Shown here piece by piece: positions 1 to 5,043 of a stretch of 5,043 bases of DNA (position 1 is the first letter of the stretch; every line of letters starts with the position of its first letter). The position numbers were made by a program, and so were the translations under genes. This DNA comes from Streptomyces sp. (GTDB lineage: Bacteria > Actinomycetota > Actinomycetes > Streptomycetales > Streptomycetaceae). Under the pieces are notes generated by a model. That model saw only the letters and a list, made by a program, of their open reading frames with translations. It had not been told where the DNA came from and ran no database searches. The stretch covers positions 1 to 5,043 of the forward strand of contig DOWQ01000534.1 of assembly GCA_003519485.1 (NCBI GenBank). The letters are read 5' to 3'.

Positions 1-1
1 C

Positions 2-475
2 GTCGAGGCGGTCTCGCTGGCCGACCGCGTGCTCGTACTGGAGGAGGGCCGCACCGCGCAGTACGCCGCGCCCGCGGAGGTGGCCCGGCATCCGCGGTCC
101 CCGTGGGTGGCACGGATGCTCGGCCGGAACGCCTGGCCCGGCACCGTCCGCGACGGCCGGTTGGCGCTCGCCGCGGGTGGCAGCCTCGTCTCCGCCGATC
201 CGCTGCCCCGCGCGGGCACCCCGGCGATCGCTGTGGTCGGCCCCGAGGCCGTGTCGCTGCACCCCGAACGGCCGTCCGGCAGCCCCCGTAACGTCTGGCC
301 GGGCACCGTCCGCGAGATCACCGCGCAGGGCGGCCGGCTCCGGGTGCTGATCGCGGCGGAGCCGGAGGTGGTCGCCGAGATCACCCCGCAGGCGGCGGCC
401 GACCTCGCGCTCGCCGAGGGCTCCCCCGTGTGGGTCAGCGTCAAGGCGACGGAGATCACACTCGTGCCGCTCTGA
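2..475 (+). CDS. Molybdate-type ABC transporter ATP-binding protein (ModC-like), 5'-truncated
   Basis: This is the C-terminal 157 residues of an ABC importer ATPase; the ATP-binding core lies beyond the left edge. The frame is open from base 2, and the first residues (VEAVSLADRVLVLEEGR) match the segment just after the H-loop histidine of import ATPases, ending in the usual hydrophobic strand and 'EEG' turn. Residues 24-40 are the typical linker after the nucleotide-binding domain. From about residue 43 a TOBE/Mop-type region begins, which in ModC proteins senses or binds oxyanions. It contains two similar segments, NAWPGTVRD (43-51) and NVWPGTVRE (97-105), and ends with VSVKATEITLVPL, a typical ModC/Mop ending. 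By family it would energise molybdate (or tungstate) uptake at the cytoplasmic membrane with ModB and ModA, presumably encoded to the left. Sulfate or another oxyanion cannot be fully excluded without the rest of the protein. The stop is TGA at 473-475. Confidence 0.85.
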   Translation, partial: VEAVSLADRVLVLEEGRTAQYAAPAEVARHPRSPWVARMLGRNAWPGTVRDGRLALAAGGSLVSADPLPRAGTPAIAVVGPEAVSLHPERPSGSPRNVWPGTVREITAQGGRLRVLIAAEPEVVAEITPQAAADLALAEGSPVWVSVKATEITLVPL

Positions 476-502
476 CCGCCGCGGGCTCCGCGCGGTCTCT
501 AT
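474..502 (+). terminator. Candidate terminator of the ModC-like gene
   Basis: A 6-bp perfect inverted repeat, GACCGC (474-479) and GCGGTC (492-497), starts inside the stop codon and is followed by the pyrimidine-rich stretch TCTCTAT. An alternative pairing of CCGCG (479-483) with CGCGG (491-495) is also possible. The stem is short and the T-run imperfect, so this is only a reasonable candidate, supported by its position directly after the gene. Confidence 0.35.
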
Positions 503-507
503 ACGAT
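500..507 (+). promoter_or_regulatory. Weak candidate -10 element for the peptidase gene
   Basis: TATACGAT (500-507) is a rare AT-rich island in the 100-base gap before the peptidase gene and resembles a -10 box of a principal-sigma promoter (TACGAT at 502-507). No convincing -35 hexamer is seen at 16-19 bp spacing. It would give a 5' leader of roughly 60 nt. The call rests only on composition and position. Confidence 0.22.
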
Positions 508-575
508 GAGCTGTCGACCATCCGTTCGCGTCGTGCGCCCCACAGCCGGCGGCAGACCGAAACCGGAGCACACGC

Positions 576-2180
576 ATGTCCTCCAGACCCGTGCGGGCCA
601 CTGCCCTGGCCGCCGTGGCCCTGCTGTTCGCCGCCGCCGCGGCCGGCTGCGGCGACGGCGGTGATCCCATGGCCGGTCCCACCGCGAGCCCGTCGCCCGG
701 GACCACCGGGAAGGGAGCAGCCGAGCACCCCGCGCTGCCCGCCTCGCTCACCGGCCAGAAGCTCCGCTGGAAGAAGTGCGAGGCCCCTGCGGCCGACCCC
801 GTCGCCGAGGCGCCCGGCTCCGGATGGGAGTGCACGACGCTCCAGGCGCCCCTGGACTACCGGAAGCCGGACAGCGGCCGGACGATCGGCCTGGCCCTGA
901 TTCGCTCCGCGGCGGCCGGCGACCAGCAGGACCGGATCGGCTCGCTGCTCTTCAACTTCGGCGGTCCCGGCGGCTCAGGTGTCGCCACCCTGCCCGGCAC
1001 GGCAAGTCTGTTCGAGTCCCTGGGCAGCCGTTACGACCTGGTGAGCTTCGACCCGCGCGGGGTCGCCGGAAGCTCGGGCGTGGTCTGCCGGGGCGACAAG
1101 GAGATGGAGGCCGCGGCCGCCCTCGACTACACGCCGGACGACCCGGCCGAGGAGAAGGCACTGCTGGCCGACGCCCGCGCCTTCGCGGCGGGCTGCGAGG
1201 ACGGGTCCGGCGACGTCCTGCCCCACATCGGCACCGAGAGCGCCGCCCGCGACCTGGACCTCGTGCGCGAGGTCCTCGGCGACGAGAAGCTCAACTACTT
1301 CGGCTTCTCCTACGGCACCACGCTGGGCGGCACCTACGCACATCTGTTCCCGGAGAACGTGGGCAGGACCGTCCTGGACGCGGTGGTCGACCCGTCCGCG
1401 GACGATCTGCAGCACGCGCTCAACCAGGCCACCGGCTTCCAGCGGGCGCTCGAGAACTACCTCGCGGACTGCGCGAAGAAGGGCGCCGCCTGCCCCGTCG
1501 GCACGGACCCCGAGGCCGGGGCCGGGAAGGTCGCCGGCCTGCTGGACCGGCTGGACAGCAACCCGCTGCCGGCCGGCGACGGGCGCGAGCTCACCGAGAC
1601 CCAGGCGCTCACCGGCATCGCCATGACCCTCTACAGCAAGGACTACTGGAAGCACCTCACCCAGGGGCTCGAGGAGGCCCTGCGGGCGGGCACCGGCAAT
1701 GTGCTGCTCAGCATGGCCGACAGCTACAACAACCGGGCCCCGGACGGCCGGTACGGCACCCAGAGCCACTCCCAGCGGGCCATCTCCTGCGCCGACTCCA
1801 CCGGCCGGCCGACGGCTGCGGAGGCGAAGAAGCACCTGCCGGACTTCCGCGAGGCATCCCCGGTCTTCGGGGAGTTCCTGATCTGGGACCTGGCCGGCTG
1901 GTGCACCGACTGGCCCGTGCTCGCCACCTCGGACACCCCCGAGGTCGGGGCGGCGGGCGCCGGCCCGATCCTCGTGATCGGCACCACGGGCGACCCGGCG
2001 ACCCCGTACGAGGGAGCCCGGCTCATGGCGGACGAACTCGGCAAGGGCGTGGGCGTACACCTGACCTACGACGGCGAGGGCCACGGCGCGTACATGGCGG
2101 GGAACGCCTGTACGACGAAGACGGTGAACGCCTACCTGCTGGACGGGAAGGTCCCGGAGGACGGCAAGACCTGCTCCTGA
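576..2180 (+). CDS. Secreted lipoprotein alpha/beta-hydrolase, tripeptidyl aminopeptidase (SlpD/SlpE/Tap, S33) family
   Basis: The 534-residue protein is probably a membrane-anchored extracellular serine peptidase that removes short N-terminal peptides, as known for Streptomyces Tap/Slp enzymes. The N-terminus has a positive start (R4, R7), a hydrophobic Ala/Leu stretch and a lipobox AAGC with C25 as the lipidated cysteine, followed by a Gly/Pro/Ser/Thr-rich linker. The catalytic domain shows the oxyanion-hole motif NFGGPGGSG (127-135), SFDPRG (157-162), the nucleophile elbow GFSYGT with S245, the acid in GTTGDPATP (D473) and H503 in EGHGAY. The last ~80 residues fit the TAP C-terminal domain, and length is normal for the family. 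Besides C25 there are ten cysteines (68, 86, 171, 207, 299, 306, 405, 443, 512, 533), an even number consistent with disulfides outside the cell. The ATG is preceded by GGAG (565-568) at 7-nt spacing. Exact substrate is unknown; some relatives are annotated only as hydrolases. Confidence 0.93.
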   Translation: MSSRPVRATALAAVALLFAAAAAGCGDGGDPMAGPTASPSPGTTGKGAAEHPALPASLTGQKLRWKKCEAPAADPVAEAPGSGWECTTLQAPLDYRKPDSGRTIGLALIRSAAAGDQQDRIGSLLFNFGGPGGSGVATLPGTASLFESLGSRYDLVSFDPRGVAGSSGVVCRGDKEMEAAAALDYTPDDPAEEKALLADARAFAAGCEDGSGDVLPHIGTESAARDLDLVREVLGDEKLNYFGFSYGTTLGGTYAHLFPENVGRTVLDAVVDPSADDLQHALNQATGFQRALENYLADCAKKGAACPVGTDPEAGAGKVAGLLDRLDSNPLPAGDGRELTETQALTGIAMTLYSKDYWKHLTQGLEEALRAGTGNVLLSMADSYNNRAPDGRYGTQSHSQRAISCADSTGRPTAAEAKKHLPDFREASPVFGEFLIWDLAGWCTDWPVLATSDTPEVGAAGAGPILVIGTTGDPATPYEGARLMADELGKGVGVHLTYDGEGHGAYMAGNACTTKTVNAYLLDGKVPEDGKTCS

Positions 2181-2228
2181 GGATGCGCGGCCGGGGGCCT
2201 GCCGCCATGCCGTCATCGGACACGGCAA

Positions 2229-2262
2229 AGGGGCCCGCACACCTCGCGGTGCGCGGGCCCCT
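2229..2262. terminator. Strong hairpin between convergent genes, likely bidirectional terminator
   Basis: Perfect 10-bp arms AGGGGCCCGC (2229-2238) and GCGGGCCCCT (2253-2262) are extended, after one A/C mismatch, by CACC (2240-2243) pairing with GGTG (2248-2251) around a TCGC loop. It lies 48 nt after the peptidase stop and 43 nt beyond the moeZ stop. Read on the minus strand the hairpin runs into CCCCTTTG, so the short T-run favours moeZ termination; on the plus strand it is followed by pyrimidine-rich CTCCCT. The 125-base gap between the two stops holds nothing else that I can see. Confidence 0.82.
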
Positions 2263-2305
2263 CCCTCGGAACTCCCGGGCGGAACGGCCCCGGGTCAGTA
2301 GCAGA

Positions 2306-3484
2306 TCAGTAGATCGGCTTCTCGGGCTCGATCTGGTGGACCCAGCCGACCACGCCGCCGCCCACGTGGACCGCGTCCGCGAAACCGGCCTTCTTGAGGA
2401 TCGCCAGGACTTCCGCGGAGCGGACACCCGTCTTGCAGTGCAGGACGATCTTCTTGTCCTGCGGCAGGTCCGCGAGCGCGTTGCCCATCAGGAACTCGTC
2501 CTTCGGGATCAGCCGGGCGCCCGGAATGGAGACGATCTCGTACTCGTTCGGCTCCCGGACATCGATGATGTCGATCTTCTCGTCACCGTCGATCCACTCC
2601 TTGAGCTGCCGGGGAGTGATCGTCGCGCCCGCGGCCGCCTCCTGGGCGTCCTCGGAGACGACGCCGCAAAAGGCCTCGTAGTCGATGAGCTCGGTGACCG
2701 TGGCGTTCGGGCCGCAGACCGCGCAGTCCGGGTCCTTGCGGACCTTGACCTGGCGGTACGACATCTCCAGCGCGTCGTAGATCAGCAGCCGGCCGACCAG
2801 CGGGTCACCGATGCCGGTCAGCAGCTTGATGGCCTCGTTCGTCTGCACCGCGCCGATCGACCCGCAGAGCACGCCGAGCACGCCGCCCTCGGCGCAGGAC
2901 GGGACCATGCCGGGGGGCGGGGGCTCCGGGTAGAGGCAGCGGTAGCACGGACCGTGCTCGTTCCAGAAGACCGACGCCTGTCCGTCGAAGCGGTAGATCG
3001 AGCCCCAGACGTACGGCTTGTTCAACAGCACGCAGGCGTCGTTGACCAGGTAACGGGTGGCGAAGTTGTCCGTGCCGTCCACGATCAGGTCGTACTCGGC
3101 GAAGATCTCCAGCGCGTTGGAGCTCTCCAGCCGCTCCTGGTGCAGCTTGACCTCCACCAGCGGGTTGATGCCCAGGATGGTGTCCCGGGCGGACTCCGCC
3201 TTGGGGCGGCCGATGTCGGCCTGGCTGTGGATGATCTGGCGCTGGAGGTTGGACTCGTCGACCTCGTCGAACTCGATGATGCCCAGCGTGCCCACGCCGG
3301 CGGCGGCGAGGTACATGAGAGTCGGGGAACCGAGACCTCCGGCACCGACGGCCAGGACCTTGGCGTTCTTGAGCCGCTTCTGCCCGGCCATCCCGACGTC
3401 GGGGATGATCAGGTGGCGGGAGTACCTGCGGACCTCGTCGACGGTGAGCTCGGCGGCCGGCTCGACCAAGGGTGGCAGCGACAC
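2306..3484 (-). CDS. moeZ: Adenylyltransferase/sulfurtransferase MoeZ (MoeB/ThiF domain plus rhodanese)
   Basis: The 392-residue cytoplasmic enzyme adenylates the C-terminal glycine of ubiquitin-like sulfur carriers (MoaD, ThiS, CysO types) and then sulfurates it to a thiocarboxylate, feeding molybdopterin, thiamin, cysteine and some secondary-metabolite pathways. The ThiF/E1-like domain (about 15-260) has the nucleotide loop GAGGLGS (47-53), D73 and the NLQRQ segment (79-83), DGTDN (136-140), the conserved PSC cysteine C197, and the zinc pairs C180/C183 and C254/C257. A linker leads to a rhodanese domain (about 285-392) with active-site loop CKTGVRS starting at persulfide cysteine C350. Fused architecture and length match actinobacterial MoeZ rather than rhodanese-less MoeB. 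The start is GTG (3484-3482), supported by GGAG at 3493-3490 with 5-nt spacing and by the family N-terminus. It appears monocistronic: its own promoter upstream, a hairpin after the epimerase, and a terminator after its stop. Confidence 0.96.
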   Translation of the reverse strand: MSLPPLVEPAAELTVDEVRRYSRHLIIPDVGMAGQKRLKNAKVLAVGAGGLGSPTLMYLAAAGVGTLGIIEFDEVDESNLQRQIIHSQADIGRPKAESARDTILGINPLVEVKLHQERLESSNALEIFAEYDLIVDGTDNFATRYLVNDACVLLNKPYVWGSIYRFDGQASVFWNEHGPCYRCLYPEPPPPGMVPSCAEGGVLGVLCGSIGAVQTNEAIKLLTGIGDPLVGRLLIYDALEMSYRQVKVRKDPDCAVCGPNATVTELIDYEAFCGVVSEDAQEAAAGATITPRQLKEWIDGDEKIDIIDVREPNEYEIVSIPGARLIPKDEFLMGNALADLPQDKKIVLHCKTGVRSAEVLAILKKAGFADAVHVGGGVVGWVHQIEPEKPIY

Positions 3485-3526
3485 GGGGACTCCGGTGATC
3501 CGTTAGGGGACGGTTGTTCTCCTGGT

Positions 3527-3552
3527 AACAGTGCCACGCCCCTTCTCATTCC
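3527..3552 (-). promoter_or_regulatory. SigR-type (thiol-oxidative stress ECF sigma) promoter of moeZ
   Basis: On the minus strand GGAAT (3552-3548) and GTT (3529-3527) are separated by exactly 18 nt (3547-3530), the consensus GGAAT-N18-GTT of the Streptomyces disulfide-stress sigma factor SigR. Transcription would begin near 3519-3521, giving a leader of about 35 nt that carries the GGAG ribosome site. No equally good principal-sigma promoter was seen nearby, though one could coexist. From memory, moeB/moeZ orthologues are among reported SigR targets in S. coelicolor; I cannot verify this here. Confidence 0.75.
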
Positions 3553-3691
3553 GAGATACGAGGTCCGGTACGCGAGACGGATCCGTCCCAGCACCCGGGC
3601 AGCAGCGCCGCAGGGCCATCCGGCCGCCCGCCGCCGGCTCGCATCGGGCCCGCACCGGCTCCGCCGCCGGTCACCACCGGTCCGTCACCGA

Positions 3692-3734
3692 TCACCGTCG
3701 GGCCCGCCACCGGTCACCGCGGGCCCGCCACCGG
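3692..3734. repeat. Two-copy tandem repeat in the spacer between epimerase and moeZ
   Basis: Unit 1 (3692-3713, 22 bp) and unit 2 (3714-3734, 21 bp) are adjacent and differ by one inserted base; both begin TCACCG and end GGGCCCGCCACCGG. Shorter fragments of the unit (TCACCACCGG at 3671, GTCACCG at 3684) lie just before. The rest of the 3553-3691 stretch is low-complexity Pro/Arg-type GC-rich sequence in which I see no gene. Confidence 0.75.
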
Positions 3735-3741
3735 CCCTCCG

Positions 3742-3776
3742 ACCGGGCCCGGCGGCGTGCGGCTGCCGGGCCCGGT
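3742..3776 (-). terminator. Probable terminator of the epimerase gene
   Basis: A perfect 12-bp inverted repeat, ACCGGGCCCGGC (3742-3753) and GCCGGGCCCGGT (3765-3776), has an 11-nt loop. Going downstream on the minus strand it begins 5 nt after the epimerase stop codon (3784-3782). There is no T-tract, as is usual in Streptomyces. It would separate the epimerase transcript from moeZ. Confidence 0.7.
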
Positions 3777-3781
3777 GCGGA

Positions 3782-4732
3782 TCAGATGCGGCACGCCGCC
3801 TCCATCCAGATGTCGGCCAGGGACTCCTCCAGCCCGATGCGGGACCGCCAGCCCAGCCGGTCGCGCGCGGTGCGGACATCCGCCTGCTGCCAGGTGCCGC
3901 AGCCGTCCGGATAGGGGTGCGCGGGCGGTCCGATCAGCTGCTCGGGCGGTGTGGAGACGCTGCCGGTCCGCTGAGACGCGATGTCCAGTTCCTGGACAAC
4001 CCCGCCGAAGCCCGCGACCCGGGCGAGCACGCCCGCCGCCTCCCGGAGCCGTACGGCCCGGCCGGTGCCGATGTTGACGACGCCCTGCGCGGCCGACAGC
4101 GAGGCCGCGTGCACGGCCCGGGCCACGTCCCGTACGTCCACGAAGTCCCGCTGCACCCCCAGCCCGCTGATCCTCAGCTCGCCGTCCCCCGACTGCATGG
4201 CGCGGCGCATGGCCTCGGCCAGCCGGCCGAGCGGCGAGCCCGCCGGGGTGCCGGGGCCGGCCGGGGAGAACACCCGGAGCACGACCGCGTCGAGGTCGGA
4301 GCCGAGCACCAGTTCGGTCGCGGCCAGCTTGCTCACCCCGTACGGCCCTCCCGGGCGCGGCACCGCGTCCTCGGCCGTGGAGGAACCGGACTGCGACGGT
4401 CCGTACTCCGAGGCGCAGCCGAGTTGCACCAGCCGCGCGCCGCAGACGCTGCGGCGCAGCGACTCGCACACGGTCGCGACGGCCACCGTGTTGTGCCGGG
4501 TCAGGTCGCGGGCCCCGCCGCGGGTGGCGCCCGCGCAGTTGACGACGACGCCGGGGTGGACGGCGTCCAGGAACCGGGCCAGTGCGCCGGGGCTGCCGGA
4601 GGCCAGGTCGAAGCGGACGTCCGCGTCGTCGCCGCGGCCGAGCGCGGTGAGCTGGACCGCGGGGTCGGCCATGAGCCGGTCCGCGACGTGCCGGCCGATG
4701 TAGCCGTTCGCGCCGAGCAGCAGCACCCTCAT
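3782..4732 (-). CDS. NAD(P)-dependent epimerase/dehydratase (extended SDR)
   Basis: The 316-residue soluble enzyme has a Rossmann fold and probably acts on a nucleotide-activated sugar, the usual substrate of this family. The N-terminal beta strand and dinucleotide loop MRVLLLGANGYIG gives G7-x-x-G10-x-x-G13. Further family motifs are NCAG (65-68), HN (80-81), the catalytic serine S108 in GCASEYG, and Y131-x-x-x-K135 (YGVSK), followed by LRVFSPAGPG (152-161) and RDFVDVRDVARAV (195-207), the classic extended-SDR substrate-domain segment. All catalytic residues are present and the length is typical. The specific reaction (4-epimerase, 4,6-dehydratase or 4-ketoreductase) cannot be assigned from these motifs. 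I chose the ATG at 4732 because a strong GGGAGGA lies 6 nt upstream and the Rossmann strand starts immediately; the GTG at 4816 has no ribosome site. A hairpin follows the stop codon. Confidence 0.9.
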   Translation of the reverse strand: MRVLLLGANGYIGRHVADRLMADPAVQLTALGRGDDADVRFDLASGSPGALARFLDAVHPGVVVNCAGATRGGARDLTRHNTVAVATVCESLRRSVCGARLVQLGCASEYGPSQSGSSTAEDAVPRPGGPYGVSKLAATELVLGSDLDAVVLRVFSPAGPGTPAGSPLGRLAEAMRRAMQSGDGELRISGLGVQRDFVDVRDVARAVHAASLSAAQGVVNIGTGRAVRLREAAGVLARVAGFGGVVQELDIASQRTGSVSTPPEQLIGPPAHPYPDGCGTWQQADVRTARDRLGWRSRIGLEESLADIWMEAACRI

Positions 4733-4881
4733 CGCGCGTCCTCCCGCGGTCGTCGGGACGGCTCCGCGGCCGGGCCCCGCGGGGCGGCCGGAGCGGATGT
4801 CCGGATACGGCGGCACGGCCCGGCCGGGTGGCCGGTACGGACCGGGTCCGGGGTGCCGGGACAGGTAAGCCGTGTTGTCAT
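4729..4881 (-). CDS. Possible 50-residue ORF overlapping the epimerase start (ATGA)
   Basis: An ATG at 4881 is preceded by AGGAG (4894-4890) at 8-nt spacing and opens a 50-codon frame whose TGA (4731-4729) overlaps the epimerase ATG as ATGA, the classic arrangement for translational coupling. The product begins MTTRLTCPG and is rich in Pro, Arg, Ala and Gly with two cysteines; I recognise no family, signal peptide or membrane segment. Against a real protein: by my count third codon positions are about 78% GC, below the second positions (about 82%), unlike normal Streptomyces genes. It may be a translated leader whose role is coupling, a non-conserved peptide, or chance in a GC-rich region. 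Confidence 0.33.
   Translation of the reverse strand: MTTRLTCPGTPDPVRTGHPAGPCRRIRTSAPAAPRGPAAEPSRRPREDAR
4739..4745 (-). promoter_or_regulatory. Strong ribosome binding site fixing the epimerase start
   Basis: GGGAGGA on the minus strand (4745-4739), 6 nt before the ATG at 4732, is close to the full anti-SD complement. It decides the start in favour of ATG 4732 over an in-frame GTG at 4816, which would add 28 Pro/Gly/Arg-rich residues ahead of the Rossmann fold. Confidence 0.85.
4761..4794 (-). other. Imperfect hairpin upstream of the epimerase ribosome site
   Basis: Nested complementary blocks GCTCC/GGAGC (4761-4765 with 4790-4794), GGCC/GGCC (4768-4771 with 4786-4789) and the palindrome GCCCCGCGGGGC (4774-4785) can fold into one long, bulged hairpin in the leader RNA. 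It ends 15 nt upstream of the GGGAGGA site and lies inside the small upstream ORF. It could influence translation or be merely a by-product of high GC. Confidence 0.4.
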
Positions 4882-4892
4882 GTCTCGTACTC

Positions 4893-5042
4893 CTAGGGGT
4901 TCTTCCGAAGGTCTCTGTGCGGTCCTCGCGGGACCGGCGCGGCGGCCGGAACGGCCGCCGGGTGAGTCGCGGGGTGGGGCGTCGGATGCGTCGCGGGGTG
5001 GAGCGCCGGCCGGGGCGGCCGCGGGGCGCCGGTCACCGTTCC
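4893..5042 (-). CDS. Possible C-terminal tail of an upstream minus-strand gene, cut by window edge
   Basis: One minus-strand frame is open from the right edge to a TAG at 4895-4893, giving 49 residues rich in Pro, Ala and His that end in PHRDLRKNP. It contains a duplicated HPATHP segment encoded by the 24-bp repeat, and the repeat length is a whole number of codons. Over the first 38 codons, third positions are about 89% GC against about 79% for second positions, the direction expected of coding sequence but weakly so. The stop codon overlaps the AGGAG of the next small ORF, as in tightly packed operons. The other minus frames are also largely open here, so this is tentative. No function can be inferred. 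Confidence 0.33.
   Translation of the reverse strand, partial: GTVTGAPRPPRPALHPATHPTPHPATHPAAVPAAAPVPRGPHRDLRKNP
4940..4960. repeat. Perfect 9-bp inverted repeat with 3-nt loop
   Basis: CGGCGGCCG (4940-4948) and CGGCCGCCG (4952-4960) flank GAA. It could be a terminator for a gene beyond the right edge, a leader hairpin, or, if the frame ending at 4893 is real, simply Ala-rich coding sequence. There is no T-run on either side. Confidence 0.5.
4966..5009. repeat. 24-bp-period direct repeat, two copies
   Basis: A 20-bp block beginning GTCGCGGGGTGG recurs at 4966-4985 and 4990-5009 with two mismatches. On the minus strand it encodes the duplicated HPATHP segment of the possible gene tail; if not coding it is a short low-complexity duplication. 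Confidence 0.65.
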
Positions 5043-5043
5043 C

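Noticed and set aside
975..2240. 421-codon open frame on the minus strand opposite the peptidase
   Set aside because: It is antisense to a well-supported gene, has low-complexity Val/Gly/Arg/Ala content and no recognisable domain; such frames arise from the GC-rich third positions of the real gene.
3661..3780. Possible CRISPR-like or attachment-site array from the short repeats
   Set aside because: There are only two adjacent units without spacers, plus fragments of low-complexity GC-rich sequence; no cas, integrase or tRNA gene is present.
3531..3914. Plus-strand frame across the epimerase-moeZ spacer
   Set aside because: The product is Arg/Pro/His low complexity, overlaps the moeZ promoter, the tandem repeat, the terminator and the epimerase 3' end, and has no convincing ribosome site.
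3714..4469. 251-codon minus-strand frame overlapping the epimerase in another frame
   Set aside because: It is Arg/Gly/Ala-rich and out of frame with the motif-bearing protein, with no independent support.
3981..4703. 240-codon plus-strand frame opposite the epimerase
   Set aside because: It is Ser/Thr/Arg/Pro-rich without motifs, and the minus-strand gene has every extended-SDR signature; this is a shadow frame.
4733..4816. Longer epimerase start at GTG 4816 (28 extra residues)
   Set aside because: There is no ribosome site before the GTG, and the extra residues are Pro/Gly/Arg-rich ahead of a Rossmann fold that normally starts at the N-terminus; the ATG at 4732 has a near-perfect SD.
4882..5043. 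Upstream extension of the 50-codon ORF frame, open to the right edge
   Set aside because: No start codon lies upstream in the window, and all three minus frames are largely open in this GC-rich stretch, so openness alone is uninformative; the frame ending with TAG at 4893 has the better codon-position pattern.

Overview
The window is very GC-rich and its genes carry strong actinobacterial signatures: an SlpD/Tap-type secreted peptidase, MoeZ with a fused rhodanese domain, and a sigma-R-like promoter. It most likely comes from a Streptomyces chromosome or a close relative. This is inferred from protein family and style, not from a database match.

Layout, left to right. (1) 2-475, plus strand: the C-terminal end of a molybdate-type ABC transporter ATPase (ModC-like) with its TOBE/Mop region, cut by the window edge. 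(2) 576-2180, plus: a complete secreted lipoprotein peptidase of the alpha/beta-hydrolase (tripeptidyl aminopeptidase, S33) family. (3) 2229-2262: a strong hairpin between convergent genes that can terminate both. (4) 2306-3484, minus: moeZ, a sulfur-carrier-protein adenylyltransferase/sulfurtransferase with all key residues. About 45 nt upstream of its start is an exact GGAAT-N18-GTT element on the minus strand, matching the thiol-oxidative-stress sigma factor SigR consensus. (5) 3485-3781: a 297-base non-coding spacer holding that promoter, a tandem repeat and a terminator hairpin. (6) 3782-4732, minus: a complete NAD(P)-dependent epimerase/dehydratase (extended SDR). (7) 4733-5043: a low-complexity, hairpin-rich upstream region with a possible 50-codon ORF coupled to the epimerase by an ATGA overlap, and a possible C-terminal tail of another minus-strand gene entering from the right edge.

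Functional links. The ModC-like ATPase (molybdate uptake) and MoeZ (sulfur activation for molybdopterin and other sulfur-containing products) both relate to molybdenum cofactor, but they are convergent and separated by the peptidase, so they are not an operon. The epimerase and moeZ share a strand but are separated by a hairpin and a dedicated promoter, so they are probably separate transcription units.

No mobile element, CRISPR array, RNA gene or obviously new multi-gene system is visible. The best leads are the SigR-type promoter of moeZ, the small coupled ORF before the epimerase, and the phased GGGCCC array downstream of the epimerase.
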